Below, in pieces: positions 11,155 to 23,349 of a DNA stretch of 64,000 nt. A program made the translations under genes and the position numbers. The DNA is taken from positions 806,001 through 870,000 of the forward strand of contig JACCLO010000007.1 of NCBI GenBank assembly GCA_029448655.1, given 5' to 3'. Origin of the DNA: Wolfiporia cocos (lineage: Eukaryota; Basidiomycota; Agaricomycetes; Polyporales; Phaeolaceae). The notes below the pieces were generated by a model. That model saw nothing but the letters and a program-made list of their open reading frames with translations, searched no databases and had not been told where the DNA came from. Position 1 is the first letter of the stretch; every line of letters begins with the position of its first letter.

Positions 11155-14100
11155 CTCTACACCAGAGCATAACCGTCAGGCTGATAGGGACCGGGATCGA
11201 GAAGCACGTCTGCAAATGACACCGCCATCCATGTGACGTGAACGATTGCAGATGAGGCAGCCCTTTCCACAGCCCAACTTTGCCTTGCAGCATTCTCATG
11301 GTGTTGCAAGTGCATTGGTCCCACAAGACCATCCCATGGCTGGACCACTACGGCTGCCAGTGACTGGACAAACAAATCAGTCTATTGCTGGACTGTCATA
11401 TTACGTCCCTGTTGCAGGTCCTCCTGACCCACATAACATTCCTTGGAACATGTCCCAAATACACAGCTGGAATCCTGAGCCTTTGTGGCCTGAGCATCCA
11501 GTACCTGGACCATCCCACATGCCTGATCTGGATGCTGCATATTATCAGCCCCCTGCACATACTGTGCATGTGCCTCTACCTCCACGGCGAAATTGGCAGG
11601 CGGAACTTGAACACCATTTCAATGAAAGCCATGCTAACAGAGTCCATGCATACAGACAGAATAGGGTGTTGCCTGTCCCTTCTACTTCACACATGCTGGT
11701 GCCTTCCTCAGTAGCCAGTCGCCGTCAGATGGTATTGGAACAGCATCCAAATGGGGACAACCATGTAAGAGAGCAGCAACAAGTTGTGCAGAGGACCCAA
11801 CAACATCATGTCGAACATCAAGCAGCAATTGCCATTGATGTCCAGCCAAATGATGAGGAGCATGGGATCCTACAAAACATTCCTCTGGGAAGGCAGCCCT
11901 ACCTTGAACCAGCAGACCAGCAGTCTGTTGGAAGGATGGACATACAATGTCCACAGTGTCATGCATTGCACTGGAAGGGAGAGTGCCTATCAAGATCCAC
12001 CAACACAAACCCCAAGTTTGGTATGTGTTGCCTTCAGGGCCAGGTGCATCTGCCTCCTATACAACGGCCTCCTCTGTGATTATGTCGGCTGTTCATGGTA
12101 ATGGATCCTCAGTCACACTCATTCCGGGACAACATTCGGCAGTACAACAATGCATTTGCATTCACATCTGTTGCTGTCAAGGTGGATGATACCATCCTCA
12201 ATGGATCAGGTCCATATTGCTTCAAGATCCACAGAGGGCTGTACCACCAGATGGGAAGTCTCCTTCCACAGGACAATCATCAGCCATCGTATGCACAACT
12301 CTATATTCATATGCTCAGGCTGCCCTGAATACCCGAAACATGCGGAATCATAATTTGGATCCAGGCATCATGGGTGAGCTGCAGGACATGTTTGAGCAGC
12401 ACAACCCCTTTGTTCCTCTGTATCGGTGTGCATTTGAGATCCTCCGAGCAAAGCCACCAGAGGAGCAGGTCAATGTGCGGGTCCATATCATGCTGCAACA
12501 TGCTGCAGACAGACGGCATTATAACCTCCCCACCACAGATGAGATTGCAGCAGTAATCCCTGGCAGTGGTGATGAAGATGTTCAAAGACATCGAGACATT
12601 ATCCTTCGGCTCCATGGCTGTAACCTGGAACAAATCAGCAATATCCACTTGCTATATTCACCATTGCACAATGTGCTGCTGTTTCCACATGGTGACCAAG
12701 GATGGCACCCCTCAATACCCTCAGAAGCTGGCCCTCAAAGGCAGATGCGGAGCTCCAAAGTCTCTGAACAATGCTTCTACGCCTATCATCTACACCCCCA
12801 CATCATCAGGCATGAAGATGCCGTTGAGGAGTTTGACTATCTCTTCCATGGGGGACGTCTGTTTCAGCAATATGTTGTGGATGCGTGGGCTTCCATTGAA
12901 GCTAGCAGGCTCAATTGGATCAAGAATAATCAAAAACAGATCCAGGCAGACCTCTAAAATAGTGTATGGGATGCCCTGGATGCCCAAGACAATGTCCCAG
13001 ACCCCGGGCAACAAGGACAGCGCATTGTTCTGCCCTCCTCACATGTGGGGAGTGCACAGCACATGTATCAGCTGCTGCAGGACTCACTTGCAATCTGCAG
13101 GTACTGCCGCAAACCTGACATCTTCCTCACAATGATGGTCAATCCTAATTGGCCTGAAATCCAGGAAGCATTGCTGGAGCTGGATGCAGATGGTGACAAT
13201 TCTGGGCAACCACGGAAGAAGCAAACTGCAGCAGACCATCCTGATGTTGTGGCCTGTGTGTTCCAATTGAAGCTCCAGGCCATGATCAAGCTGATAAAGG
13301 GTGGCTTCTTTGGCGAGCTGGCTGGAGACGTCTACACAATTGAGTTTCAGAAGCGAGAACTGCCTCATGTCCATCTCCTGATTTTCCTTAAGGAGATGTA
13401 CAAGATCCAGGATGGCAGCCAAATGGACAGCATCGTATCAGCACAGCTGCCCTGCAAGGACACCCAGCCAATGCTATACAGAACTGTCACCAAATGTATG
13501 CTGCATGGGCCATGTGGGAATGATCACCCCCATGCCCCATGCATGGTGGACAGGGCCTGCTCCAAGCGTTATCCAAAGCAGTTTTGTGAGGATACCAAGT
13601 TTGGAGATGATGGATACCCCACTTATGCACGCCCCAACAATGGCCGTTCACATGTCAACTCTAAAGGCGACCACTTTGACAATCACCATGTTGTCCCCTA
13701 CAATCCACGTCTCACCGCCCTGTTCAACTGCCACATCAATGTGGAGATTTGCACTTCCATCAGGGCAGTGAAGTACATTCACAAATATATCTACAAGGGC
13801 CATGACCATGCCACCTTGGAAGTTGGACAGGTAGATGAGATAAAACAATATGTTGATGGACGCTATGTTTGACCAGTGGAGGCATTTTGGCACATTGCAG
13901 AATTCTCTATGCACGAGGAGAAGCCTTCTGTCTACCGGCTGACTGTTCATCTGAAGGATGAACAGATGGTGTTCTTTACCGAGGGGGACAATCCACAGGA
14001 TGTCGCTGACCGTCCATCCTCAACAAAGACTCAGCTCACAGAATGGTTCACAGCAAACCGAGAGCTTCCAGGGGCAACACAACACCTGTATCAAGATTTT

Positions 14101-16143
14101 CCACAGCACTTTGTGTGGAATGCAAGGACCCATGCCTGGAAGGTCAGGCAACGGGACTTTTCAATAGGCAGGATGGCCTTTGTGCACCCTTCAGCTGGCG
14201 AAAAGTTCTACCTACGACTCTTGCTCACCATGGTGAAGGGTGCCACCTGCTGGGATGACCTCTACAAGGTCAATGGGGTTGCATACCCAACCTTCAAGGC
14301 TGCATGCTCTGCCCGTGGACTTCTGGAGGATGATGGGGAGTGGGCACTGTGCTTGGAGGAGGCAGCAGACATGCAGTCAGGATCACAGCTACGCAATCTG
14401 TTTGCCATACTCCTCACCCATTGTCATCCTGTGGAGCCTGCCAATCTGTGGATCCGATTTAGGAACAACATCTGCGATGACCTATGGCCCCATGTCATTG
14501 CTTATGGGCATGAGAATCCTGTGGAGGAACAGGTCTGGGACCTGGGTCTATTCCTTCTTAATCAGATTCTGCTCAAGTATGGAAAACACCTAACAGACTT
14601 CCCACCAATGCCCCTTCCTCAGGTGCAATGGGAGCCTCTACGCATAAACCCCATCCTTCAAGAGGAACTTGCCTATGATGATGCAGAGCTTGCTGTGGGG
14701 GTGGAGGTGGACAGGGAACGGTTCAATCCAGAACAAGAAAATGCATACAATGTGGTCCTTCAATCTGTCCTTCAGCAAGAAGGAATAATATTCTTCCTTC
14801 ACAGTGCAGGTGGTGGTGGCAAGACATTCACATGTAATGCCATTGCTTCTGCAGTTTGAATGCACAGGAAAGTGGCACTCTGTGTGGCATCCTCTGGGAT
14901 TGCATCATTGCTCCTTATTGGTGGACACATGGCACACTTGCGCTTCAAGATACCCATAGCAGTCCATGAGACTTCAACATGCCATATCCCCAAGAACAGC
15001 AACCTTGCCAATCTCATACAGGAAACAGGGATTATCATATGGGATGAAGCACCCATGCAGCATCGCCATGCCATAGAGGCAGTGGACCGGACCCTTCATG
15101 ATGTCCTGGACAAGGACATACCATTTGGTGGGATTACTATGCTTTTTGGAGGTGACTTCCGTCAGACATTACCTGTCATTCCCTGAGGCACAAGAGAACA
15201 GATTGTATCTGCTTCCCTGTGGAGATCATATCTCTGGAGACACATTCAGGTTCTTCACCTTACCCAGAACATGTGACTTGACCGCACACCTGCAAGCGAC
15301 GCTTTTGCACAGTGGCTGCTAAATGTCGGAGCAGGAGACCCTACATCTTTCCAGAAGATTGTTACTCTACCGGAGACCATGTGGCTTGATGACAATACAG
15401 TCCAGGGATTGGTGGATGCTGTTTATCCTGGCATTGCTGAAGGAAACAAGTCCAATTGATACTTCCTTGAATGGACGATTCTGTGTGCCAAGAACGATGT
15501 TGTCACAGAGCTCAACTCCTATATATTGGACAAGTTCCCTGGAGAGGAGGTTGTGTTGACAGCAGCTGACAAGGTCATAAGTGCTGAGGACGTGCATTAT
15601 CCCATTGAATACCTCAATTCAATCACTGTCTCCAGCCTACCCTTGGCTCATTTGGCTCTCAAGCCAGGATGCCCCCTCATGCTCCTACATAATATCGACC
15701 CAGCCAATGGCCTCTACAATGGGACATGGATGATTCTGATGTCGATACACACCCGTGTACTCCAATGCCGGATATTAGGAGGAAGCCATGCTGGAAAGGT
15801 GGTCTACATCCCCCGTATTACCCTGGAGCCATCTGCAGAAGACCTCCCTGTTTCCCTTTCTTGCCGACAATGTCCTGTCCACCTTGCATTTGCGGTGACT
15901 ATCAACAAGTCCCAGGGCCAGTTGGTTGTGCATGTGGGATTGGACCTACGTGTCCCTGTGTTCTCTCATGGCCAACTCTATGTTGCTCTTTCACGGTGCA
16001 CAGCAGTGGAGCGTATCAAAGTCCTGTTCCCACCAGACTCAGAGTCTACAAACACAGTAAACATTGTCTACCAGGAGGTGCTTTCAGGCCTGTTGGACCA
16101 TTGGTATGCACACTTGCATCATTTGGAACCCTTATCAATGTAG
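11155..16143 (+). pseudogene. Helitron Rep-Pif1 helicase (RepHel), multiple nonsense codons
   Basis: The N-terminal part reads SFRDNIRQYNNAFAFTS (~12115-12165). A frameshift near 12305-12318 moves it into the frame used to the end. The Rep HUH-like motif is KRELPHVHLLIFL (~13350-13390) and the Rep tyrosine region KYIHKYIYKGHD (~13770-13805). The Pif1 helicase has Walker A SAGGGGKTFT (~14803-14832), [16 protein letters not shown], motif [10 protein letters not shown] (~15034), [10 protein letters not shown] and the C-terminal KSQGQ...HGQLYVALSR (~15905-16000). In-frame stops are TGA at 11234, 12077, 13870, 14857, 15184, 15274 and 15457, and TAA at 12955. Seven of eight are TGA, several where an arginine is expected, which suggests CGA to TGA decay. 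The final codon is cut by the MITE at 16141, which supplies the TAG stop. Confidence 0.93.
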
Positions 16144-17930
16144 TGTTGCCGAAGTTCAGTTCGGTTCAGGTTCAGGGGGGTCTGGGGCTGAACCCAGAAC
16201 TGAACCGACTGCAGGGAGCCTGAACCTGAACCTGAACCTGGACTGAACCTGCTGAACCGGTTCAGCAGGTTCAGTTCAAGGTTCAAACTAGGTTCGGACC
16301 ACTAAGTCACTTGCTTTTATAGTGTGTAAACATAATATTTTGGACACCAACTCTGGGTACCTTTTTGTGTATGCCAATTGCCCTATATTGTCTACCTCAT
16401 CCCCAGCAATATTGAAACCACTAGAATAACCACACTTCAAGTTTTGCAGTGCCTCAAGCATCCATTTAGTGTCTATTGGGCTGCTGCATTCTAAAGTGGC
16501 TCTTAGTCTTCTTCAGAGTGGTAAAACATAATTTGTTGATGCACAATAATCACTCAAGGCAGCTATTTTGAGCAGTTCAATAGTCAGATTCCATGAGCAG
16601 AATAAGTGTGAATTAGCCTGAGGCAAAGCTCAATAACAAACCTTATTAGACAGCTCTGTATATAACCTACAGTAGGATCATGAATACAAAGTGAAACATT
16701 ATATCTACATTTTTGACTTCATCTAACAGCAGTGAATGCAGCCTCATGTCACAGAAAGCACAGTAATTCCAACATGGGGTTGAGCTCTTGCCATAGTGGG
16801 TGTCACAATCCTTGTGACGTCTCAGGCTGCCGGCGCAGAGTCCAAAGGGGAGCCCTAACTAAAGGGCCATAGGCCAGTGGGGCGCATGTTGAAACAGCGA
16901 GAGTCGTGTCTTCAGAGGAAAGGACGGGGAATCACCCCCAAAGCATTTTGTCTTTACTTCTTAGATTGCTAAGTCTAAGGCCTTCAGGGCGCTTAGACCT
17001 ACTGCTTATATACATGCAAGACCCTAATCTACTAGTCAATAGGTTAGCCCTAAAGTAGGGGGTCTGTGCACATATTATGGCGCCATAATGCCAGTAATGG
17101 CGGCACCTCTGTGTTGTGATGGCGCCACAGTGATGTAGGCGTCGACTTAGTAAAATGACTTTATGTGTCATATGTCAATAGTCAGCGGGCCGCTTTATAA
17201 TACCTCTCTGGTAAGCGGGCCGCACTAAGAATAACCTATGAAGTCATATTCTAGACCAGTAATGGTCTAGAGTTGAGATGAGGTCATTAATCCTATTTTT
17301 AAGGGATGACATCATGAGTGGGAGGCCGTTGACGACCAACTATTTACTTAGATAAGATAGTAACCTGGGACATAGCCACCTGTGATGGTAGATAGTCCCA
17401 CTATCTAATCTAGAAAGTTAGTAGATCACGTGATCTCTATTCAGTAGGTCACATGATCCGATAATCTTCTACCGCCTTCCAGGGATCTGGGCGTGGTAGA
17501 GGCTGCTGTGCTGAGTGCTGTAGGTCAATAGTACAACCGCTGCACGACTTTTATTCTGAGTAGTAGAAATATGAGGGGACGCCCCGGATAAATCCATGAC
17601 AGTGGGAGACTGGAGTATATGAGCACTGATGCTTGCCATGGTGAAGCCAGTTATCCATAACTTACTATAACAATATTATAGCAAGGATGGCAAGACCATG
17701 ATTGTAATTAATGCTTATCCACCAGTAGCTACCAAGAATATGTCAATGCTAAGTGGTTCAAGGTTCAGTCCGGTTCGAACCTGGTTCAAGGGTATCCATG
17801 GCCCCCCTGAACTGAGAACCGAACCTTGACATCCTACCCTGAACCGGACCTGGACTGAACCTGAACCTAGGTTCGGTTCAGGTGGTTCAGGTTCTGAACC
17901 TTGGTTCTGGACTGAACTTCGGCAACACTA
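16141..17930. mobile_element. hAT-type MITE, GGTTCA family, TSD TATCAATG
   Basis: Terminal inverted repeats TAGTGTTGCCGAAGTTCAGT / ACTGAACTTCGGCAACACTA are flanked by exact 8-bp TATCAATG (16133-16140, 17931-17938). Subterminal regions (16155-16300 and 17755-17920) consist of GGTTCA/TGAACC units. Without the nested LTR it is about 984 bp. It inserted in the last sense codon of the Helitron ORF. Confidence 0.93.
16801..17601 (-). mobile_element. Solo LTR nested in the MITE, TSD GTGGG
   Basis: This 801-bp unit runs from TGTCACAATCC to AATCCATGACA with exact GTGGG at 16796-16800 and 17602-17606. On the minus strand: GTGCACAGACC, CTTTAGGGC, the TATA box TGTATATAAG (~17010) and a 7-bp stem GTCTAAG / CTTAGAC (~16970-17000). 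This is the third nesting level inside the Helitron. Confidence 0.88.
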
Positions 17931-18384
17931 TATCAATGGTCTGACTTATTTCATAGAGGATGCTTTGGGGTGTGTGGATTAATTAATGGATAGTTGTGAT
18001 TATACTGGGGCTGCAATGGTATGCACAATCTATGACATCTGATCCAATCTGACTCTTGAATACAGCAGTGGAGTCAAGAAAGGATCTGTGGTAAAATGAG
18101 GCCATGGCTATCAAGGAATCATAACTGAATTCATGATGTCTCTGTCCGGTATGCTCTTTCCTTATTCTGTTTCTTATGCTTACATCTTTGACTTAGGTTT
18201 TCTCAAGAACTCTCAAAAGTAGTGTAGAAAATCTGTTTGTAATTGGTTGATCTCTGCTATTGAATGTTGTATCAAAAACCCCTTACTTTGTGTGTGAATG
18301 GTGCGACAGGCTTGAGACTGGAGAGAACTTAAATGAGCTTTGCACATGCATTGAGATCTTATCTGGGCAACTAAGTTGTAATGT

Positions 18385-18414
18385 CCGTGGCAAAGCCACG
18401 GGTAATTAAGCTCG
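18385..18414 (+). other. Helitron 3' terminal hairpin and end
   Basis: A perfect 7-bp palindrome with an AAA loop lies 10 nt before the presumed CTCG terminus. This matches the known layout of Helitron termination signals. Confidence 0.7.
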
Positions 18415-18596
18415 TTCATAGTATTGGCCAAACTGTGACGAAACCATCATTCCTATCACGTGCCATCACAATTGTGACGGCTTGTGACCGGACGCGTTTG
18501 TAGTTTGTACACCACGACGACGCGCTCTATGGTCGGTTTATCTATTCTTCACTTCAGAACATTCGGACCCGCGCCAAAGATACTTTGCCAGCATCC

Positions 18597-20661
18597 ATGG
18601 ACTTCACTGAGATATACAAACACACAGCTTCTCTTGTAGCATTTTCTCCTGGGACCCATTTCCTCCTAACAGCTATTCAAGACCATCTGATCGTTCGGCG
18701 TGCCGACTCCGTTCAGATCACTCGTTCATGGGCTATCAATAGCGACCCTAGTCCTACAACTACGGCTCTATCTCAGTCTGCTTCGGGTAGAATGGGGCTG
18801 AACAAATCTAATAACACAACCAAATCAAGGATCCCGTCGGGCACGGACGCGCTCGGGGCGGGAACGGATGGCTGGATCACGCACGCAGGGTGGTCGAGCG
18901 ATTCGGAATATATCTTTGGCGCATGTTCAAAGCGCGGTACTGTTGAAGTATTCAAAATGCGCGACGAAGATTGGCGGGCCCATATTGATGCGGGCGCAGA
19001 GGGCCTTGTGAAGGCAGAGTGGGCCCCTGACGGAAGAACAATCGTATGCTGGAGCGAATGGGGGGTGCGGATCCATCATTTTCTGTATTGATACATCTTA
19101 ACTCCCTGCTTCAGCTAAGAATCACCTTATGGTCGCTCGTGACGGGTTCGGCGACGTATATTCAGAACCCCATACATCCAGAACGAGGTGGGCTTATACA
19201 CGGTATTCCTGAATTTTATTCTGATTGTTATCAGGTTATGATTTTCGAAGCGACAGTCATTACCTCGTTGTTGCCGAGCGCCACAAATCACACGACACCT
19301 TAGGAGTTTATGACGCTACGGCTGCGTATCGTCTCGTGAGGGTATGTTTGTCGTCACGTGATGTTTCATCGTGATTCGATTCATGTGCGAGCTGACCTTC
19401 AGGCTGAGTTCAGCACTTCCCATTGCCAACCTCGTCGCTGTCGGGGATCGCGCTGTCGCCGACGGGCAACCACCTTGCTATATGGGAGGGCGCTTTGGAG
19501 GTGCGCAGCTTGCACCTCAAAGTGTGAACTATCTCACGGTTGTAATTCCAGTTCAAGATTTACATAGCAGCTCTGTCTGGGGAACTGCTATCCACATATG
19601 TTCCAGAGCGCGACCCAGGCTTCGGGATACGTACGGCAGTCTGGCATCCTGCAGGACTATACCTCGCTGTCTTGGGTTGGGACGACAAGGCATGTTTAGC
19701 GCCAGTTATTAGTTCTGTTGTGCTCACAGTTGTTAGGTGTACGTGTTAGAAACCATAACATGGCGCCCAGTTACGACCTTCGAATTGCAAAGTCGAATAC
19801 CGGCTGGCGTGGTACGTTGCTACGGATCACCGCAAACGCTTCGACATTGAATTGACTCTCGATTGACAGGCAATCTGGCGAGAGCCGTCAAATTGGTTAG
19901 AATCCACTCACGGACGCGGTTTTCTTTCCTGTACGCCTGGTTTATTCTACTTTGTTTCATTGCTGGTCACCGATCGTAATCACAGATGCGCGTGTGCATG
20001 CTCCTCACTCGCTCAACCTTTCTCCGCGTGACCGCTTCAAGCCCCCGCCCGAACTGCACAGCGCATCTAATTCCAACACAAGGAGCATTCCCGCATCCGC
20101 CACCGACTACCTCGCTTGGAACTCAGATGGCAGCATGCTGCTCGTTCGCTACGCCGGGGCACCCACTGCCGTGTTCCTTTACGTATTTTCACCCAGAGCC
20201 AGTCATAATCCCAGCTCCAATAGCAGTCGCAGCAGCAGAACGGGAAGAAGTAAGACGGTCACAAGCCAGAGTTCGAAGCTGCGCACGGTACTGGTGCACG
20301 CCAGTATAGTAGCGTGTGTGAGATGGAATCCCGTACGGAAGGGAAGCTTGGCTGTGTGCACTGGAGGAGGGGCAGTTTATTTATGGAGCGATGAATGGGT
20401 GAATGATGGAGATGGCGAGCAAACGCAAGGTGAGGGAGGTGTGAATGAGGGAGACGGAGTTGCAGAGTGTGTAGGGGTACCTGCTAGTAAGTTTTTCTAT
20501 AATTTCGAGCGGGTGAGCGGCAGTAATTGATGCCACTCGCAGAGAGGTTCGCAACGCATTACTTAAGGTGGGCGCCGGATGGCCGGGGGATGATTCTGTA
20601 CGATCGTGAGACATTCTGCTGTGCGTTCGAGGTCGAGGAGGCAGATCAAGGCCCCATCTAA
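18597..20661 (+). CDS. wdr8: WD-repeat protein WRAP73/WDR8 homologue
   Basis: WD40 protein of the WDR8/WRAP73 family; in fission yeast Wdr8 acts with Msd1 and Pkl1 at the spindle pole. Start chosen at MDFTEIYKHTASL, the conserved N-terminus. Nine exons can be traced: 18597-19064, 19115-19187, 19235-19341, 19414-19500, 19552-19689, 19737-19811, 19870-19930, 19986-20486 and 20543-20661. Frame is kept across every junction. Family signatures are WSSDSEYIFGACSKRGTVEV, AEWAPDGRTIVCWSEWG, LRITLWSL, SGIALSPTGNHLAIWEGALE, TAVWHPAGLYLAVLGWDDK, TDYLAWNSDGSMLLVRY and a C-terminal HYLRWAPDGRGMILYDRE. The intron at 19690 starts GC rather than GT. No nonsense codons. A Helitron ends about 180 bp upstream, so its promoter may have been altered. 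Confidence 0.93.
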
Positions 20662-22182
20662 TCGGTAGACTCTACTACTATAAGATCTTGGACGGGCGAA
20701 GCTTCCATGTCGTATGCAAAATGCGATCGGCCACAGTCAGACTTTGCCTCCATTGTCCTTGCTGAGTGGAATTCATAATTGCATCTTGGGTCAACTTGAT
20801 CGACCAGAGTAGACTCGATATTCATCCATAACCACACGACGAACCCGGAGCCGAAAACGCCATCGAGAAACTATGTTGCAATTATTGACATGTTTGCGGT
20901 CGTTGGGGGACAGCGGTGGTTGCGGCCCTCAGGTCCTCAGTTATAGCCGTTGGGGTTCGTGCACGGTAACGAGTCATAAACAAGTGCTAAAATCTGGTAG
21001 AGAACCTACCTGTTACACGCTGGACCCGGATATGTCAACTATATCAGGATAGCCACCTGCACACCATAGTTATCACCGCCCCCGCCTTAGGTATCCATCC
21101 CACTAACACTACTAGTTGGAATTGCTCCATCTCGATAAGCCAACTCGGTATCCCCTTTGAGGAAGGACTACGGCACAGCCCGTGTGTTCATAACTCCGTG
21201 ACCGTTTTGTTTACCAACAGCAAGTCCTAGCTCGGGGTCCCGCATGGCTTTTCTCCCACAGCTTCACGCAATCGCATATAAGCTGATTCATGCTATAAGC
21301 CTCTAACTGGATCACAACATTCTAACGTACCGCTCTGAAGTGGATGAGGTCATGTCGTCACAGCTATCCACAATTGACGATTGTCGAGAATTCGAATGTG
21401 CCGGACTCGTAATCGCTCCAATTCTCTTGAATACCCTGGAGCTGTGTAGCACATCGCCATAGGCTTTGTAGCATCTAAGATGAGGAGCTGAGTACTTGAC
21501 GACTGCACGGTCCTAGCGCGCATCATCTCTTGACAGTTGTCGGTGGGTAGCGCTTTGACATGACCCACCATTCGCAATATGCTATACAAAGGTCATACAT
21601 AGCATCCGTATTCAAACACAACAACGAAGGCACGGGATGCCAAGATGATAGAATGAATGGTGTCAAATATGCAACAGTTATGCCGTCTGGGGGTCATACG
21701 GTGCGCCACTTAGCATGTGTTCAGCGCGGTACGCTCGGTGCCGAGCGCAATTAAGCAAAGTCATCCATCATCTAATACCGGGTGAGCGCGAGGAACGTTC
21801 ACACGTTCATTGATACACGGGCTCCTACAGGATGAATATCTGATCAATTATCTTAGTCGTCGACTTCCTATTGAGACTCAGTTGTCGTACTTCCCTGATA
21901 TACATAATGATTGCATTGCGATAAAGCCACTTGGTAGAGGTGTTGGTGACAAGTCGCGTATATGAAGAGCTGGCTCCGAAGATGTGGCACAAAGTCTACA
22001 TTCGACCGTACCGTCGCTCTTGCTCTGCGTCCTGCCAGCTATGAGCAGAGCCTCAGATAGTTCAGGAACATGGATTTGGTCATGCTTTGCGGAATCCCTC
22101 CTTCGACGTGAAGACTGGAGATGTGGGCTGAATCACACCTAACAGAGGATTTCAGCGGCTGATTTATACGACTGGAGGCCCG
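20662..22182. other. Intergenic, nothing recognised
   Basis: Only scattered short frames of about 60-80 codons without family resemblance, no terminal repeats found. It is the left flank of the large nested insertion. Confidence 0.5.
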
Positions 22183-22674
22183 TAGTGATGTGCCGGCCCG
22201 GCCCGGCCTGAAAGCCCCCGGCTTTGGCCCGGCTTTGGACGGCCTTGCCTTTTCAAAACCTCAAGCCGGGCCCCCATTGACGGCCCACGGCTTGGCCCGG
22301 CCCGGCCTGGGGCTTGCCCAGGGCCTGACACTGTGAGGATAATCATCACTGTAGCCACACAACCTTATACCATACCTTCTTTAACTATCTTCTGACAAAG
22401 CCAAGCTCCAGGATCATCAATAATTAATGAATTATAGTGCGAAATCATCATTTCACCGGCACGGTGCTCTGTGGCGTGCCTTCCAAATGGGGTATCGTAT
22501 AGGCGTCCTAAAGTGAGCGACAGGCTTCAGCACCAAGAATTCAATCCATGGGACTATCCTCTAGCTTGAATTCAAAAATATAGAGATAATACATTGGAAT
22601 ATAGCATACTGCTACTACATATATCCTTATATCATAGTTACTAGACATTAGAGCTTTCAGGCCCGGGGCTCACG
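22183..22674. mobile_element. Left half of a hAT MITE split by a 30.5-kb insertion
   Basis: Starts TAGTGATGTGCCGGCCCGG and follows the same body as the 3214-3851 MITE (including ACTGTGAGGATAATCATCAC and the ATCATTTCACCGGCACGG block). It stops at GGGGCTCACG, where the inner element begins CCCAGTGAAG. The matching right half resumes at the same point of the MITE at 53176. The outer flanks, CTGGAGG-CCCG before and CTGGAGGG after, resemble a slightly altered 8-bp duplication. Confidence 0.85.
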
Positions 22675-23340
22675 CCCAGTGAAGAAACACCCTATCAGAA
22701 GCTATCGAAATATACCGGATAGGTTTAGATCGGATTTCCGACTTTTCAATAGCTTTTGGTATGTCAGTAGGCGCTCAAAGACATAGCAGACGCTACCATT
22801 AGATACTCGAGCCTATCCTAGGTAGCATTCAGTATATAGAGCATGTATCTAAAGATATCTGAAGTATATCCACCTCTACTTATAGTTATCGGAGAATATC
22901 CAGAGCACCTGACTTAGGATCCTCAAAGATACCCGGGCATACTCATATGTAGTGGCCCTTGGTTTGTCGGTCAGCCAGAATATATCAATAAATATCAAAT
23001 CCCATATATTGAGCAACTGCAATGTATCAAAGGCTACTTGAACATATTTTGAATCATTGTATGCAGATTTTTGTTGTACCAGAAAATACTCGAATTTATT
23101 GTATGCATGTATCAAAAAATACTCCAATCTAGCGATTGCAGTCCCAAGCATGTACCAAAAAAATAATTATTCAATAGCGAAATCGTGCACGTACTGCGAA
23201 ATATCTGAATCCATCAGGGCGATCCTATGCATGTATCAGGATTCGCTGGAATCTATCGCTCTACCAACCAGTCAACTCGACTCCAAGAACTAATACGTGT
23301 ATTGCCAAATGCACCAGCCAATGTGTTAAGCCTGTTTCTG
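22675..23340. other. Left subterminal region of the Tnp2 element
   Basis: Repeated short words (ATGTATCA, GTACCAGAAAATACTC-like, ATATCAAATC) occur without coding potential. They probably include transposase-binding sites. A spliced tail of the accessory gene may end near 23350. Confidence 0.5.
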
Positions 23341-23349
23341 CTTCCTCTG

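Larger units (their letters stand above)
11155..18414 (+). mobile_element. Helitron, 5' end unresolved, 3' hairpin terminus found
   Basis: A rolling-circle transposon defined by its Rep-helicase ORF and by a canonical 3' end: palindrome CCGTGGC-AAA-GCCACGG (18385-18401), then GTAATTAAG and CTCG (18411-18414) followed by T. Helitrons normally end CTRR next to T, so CTCG looks like a one-base variant. The terminus lies about 180 bp upstream of the WDR8 start codon. Inside are a hAT MITE and a solo LTR. Confidence 0.75.

Noticed and set aside
11234..15459. TGA recoded as an amino acid in the Helitron ORF
   Set aside because: WDR8, the RanBP2-finger gene and the C2H2 gene end or read normally, and a TAA and a frameshift also occur in the Helitron; decay is simpler.
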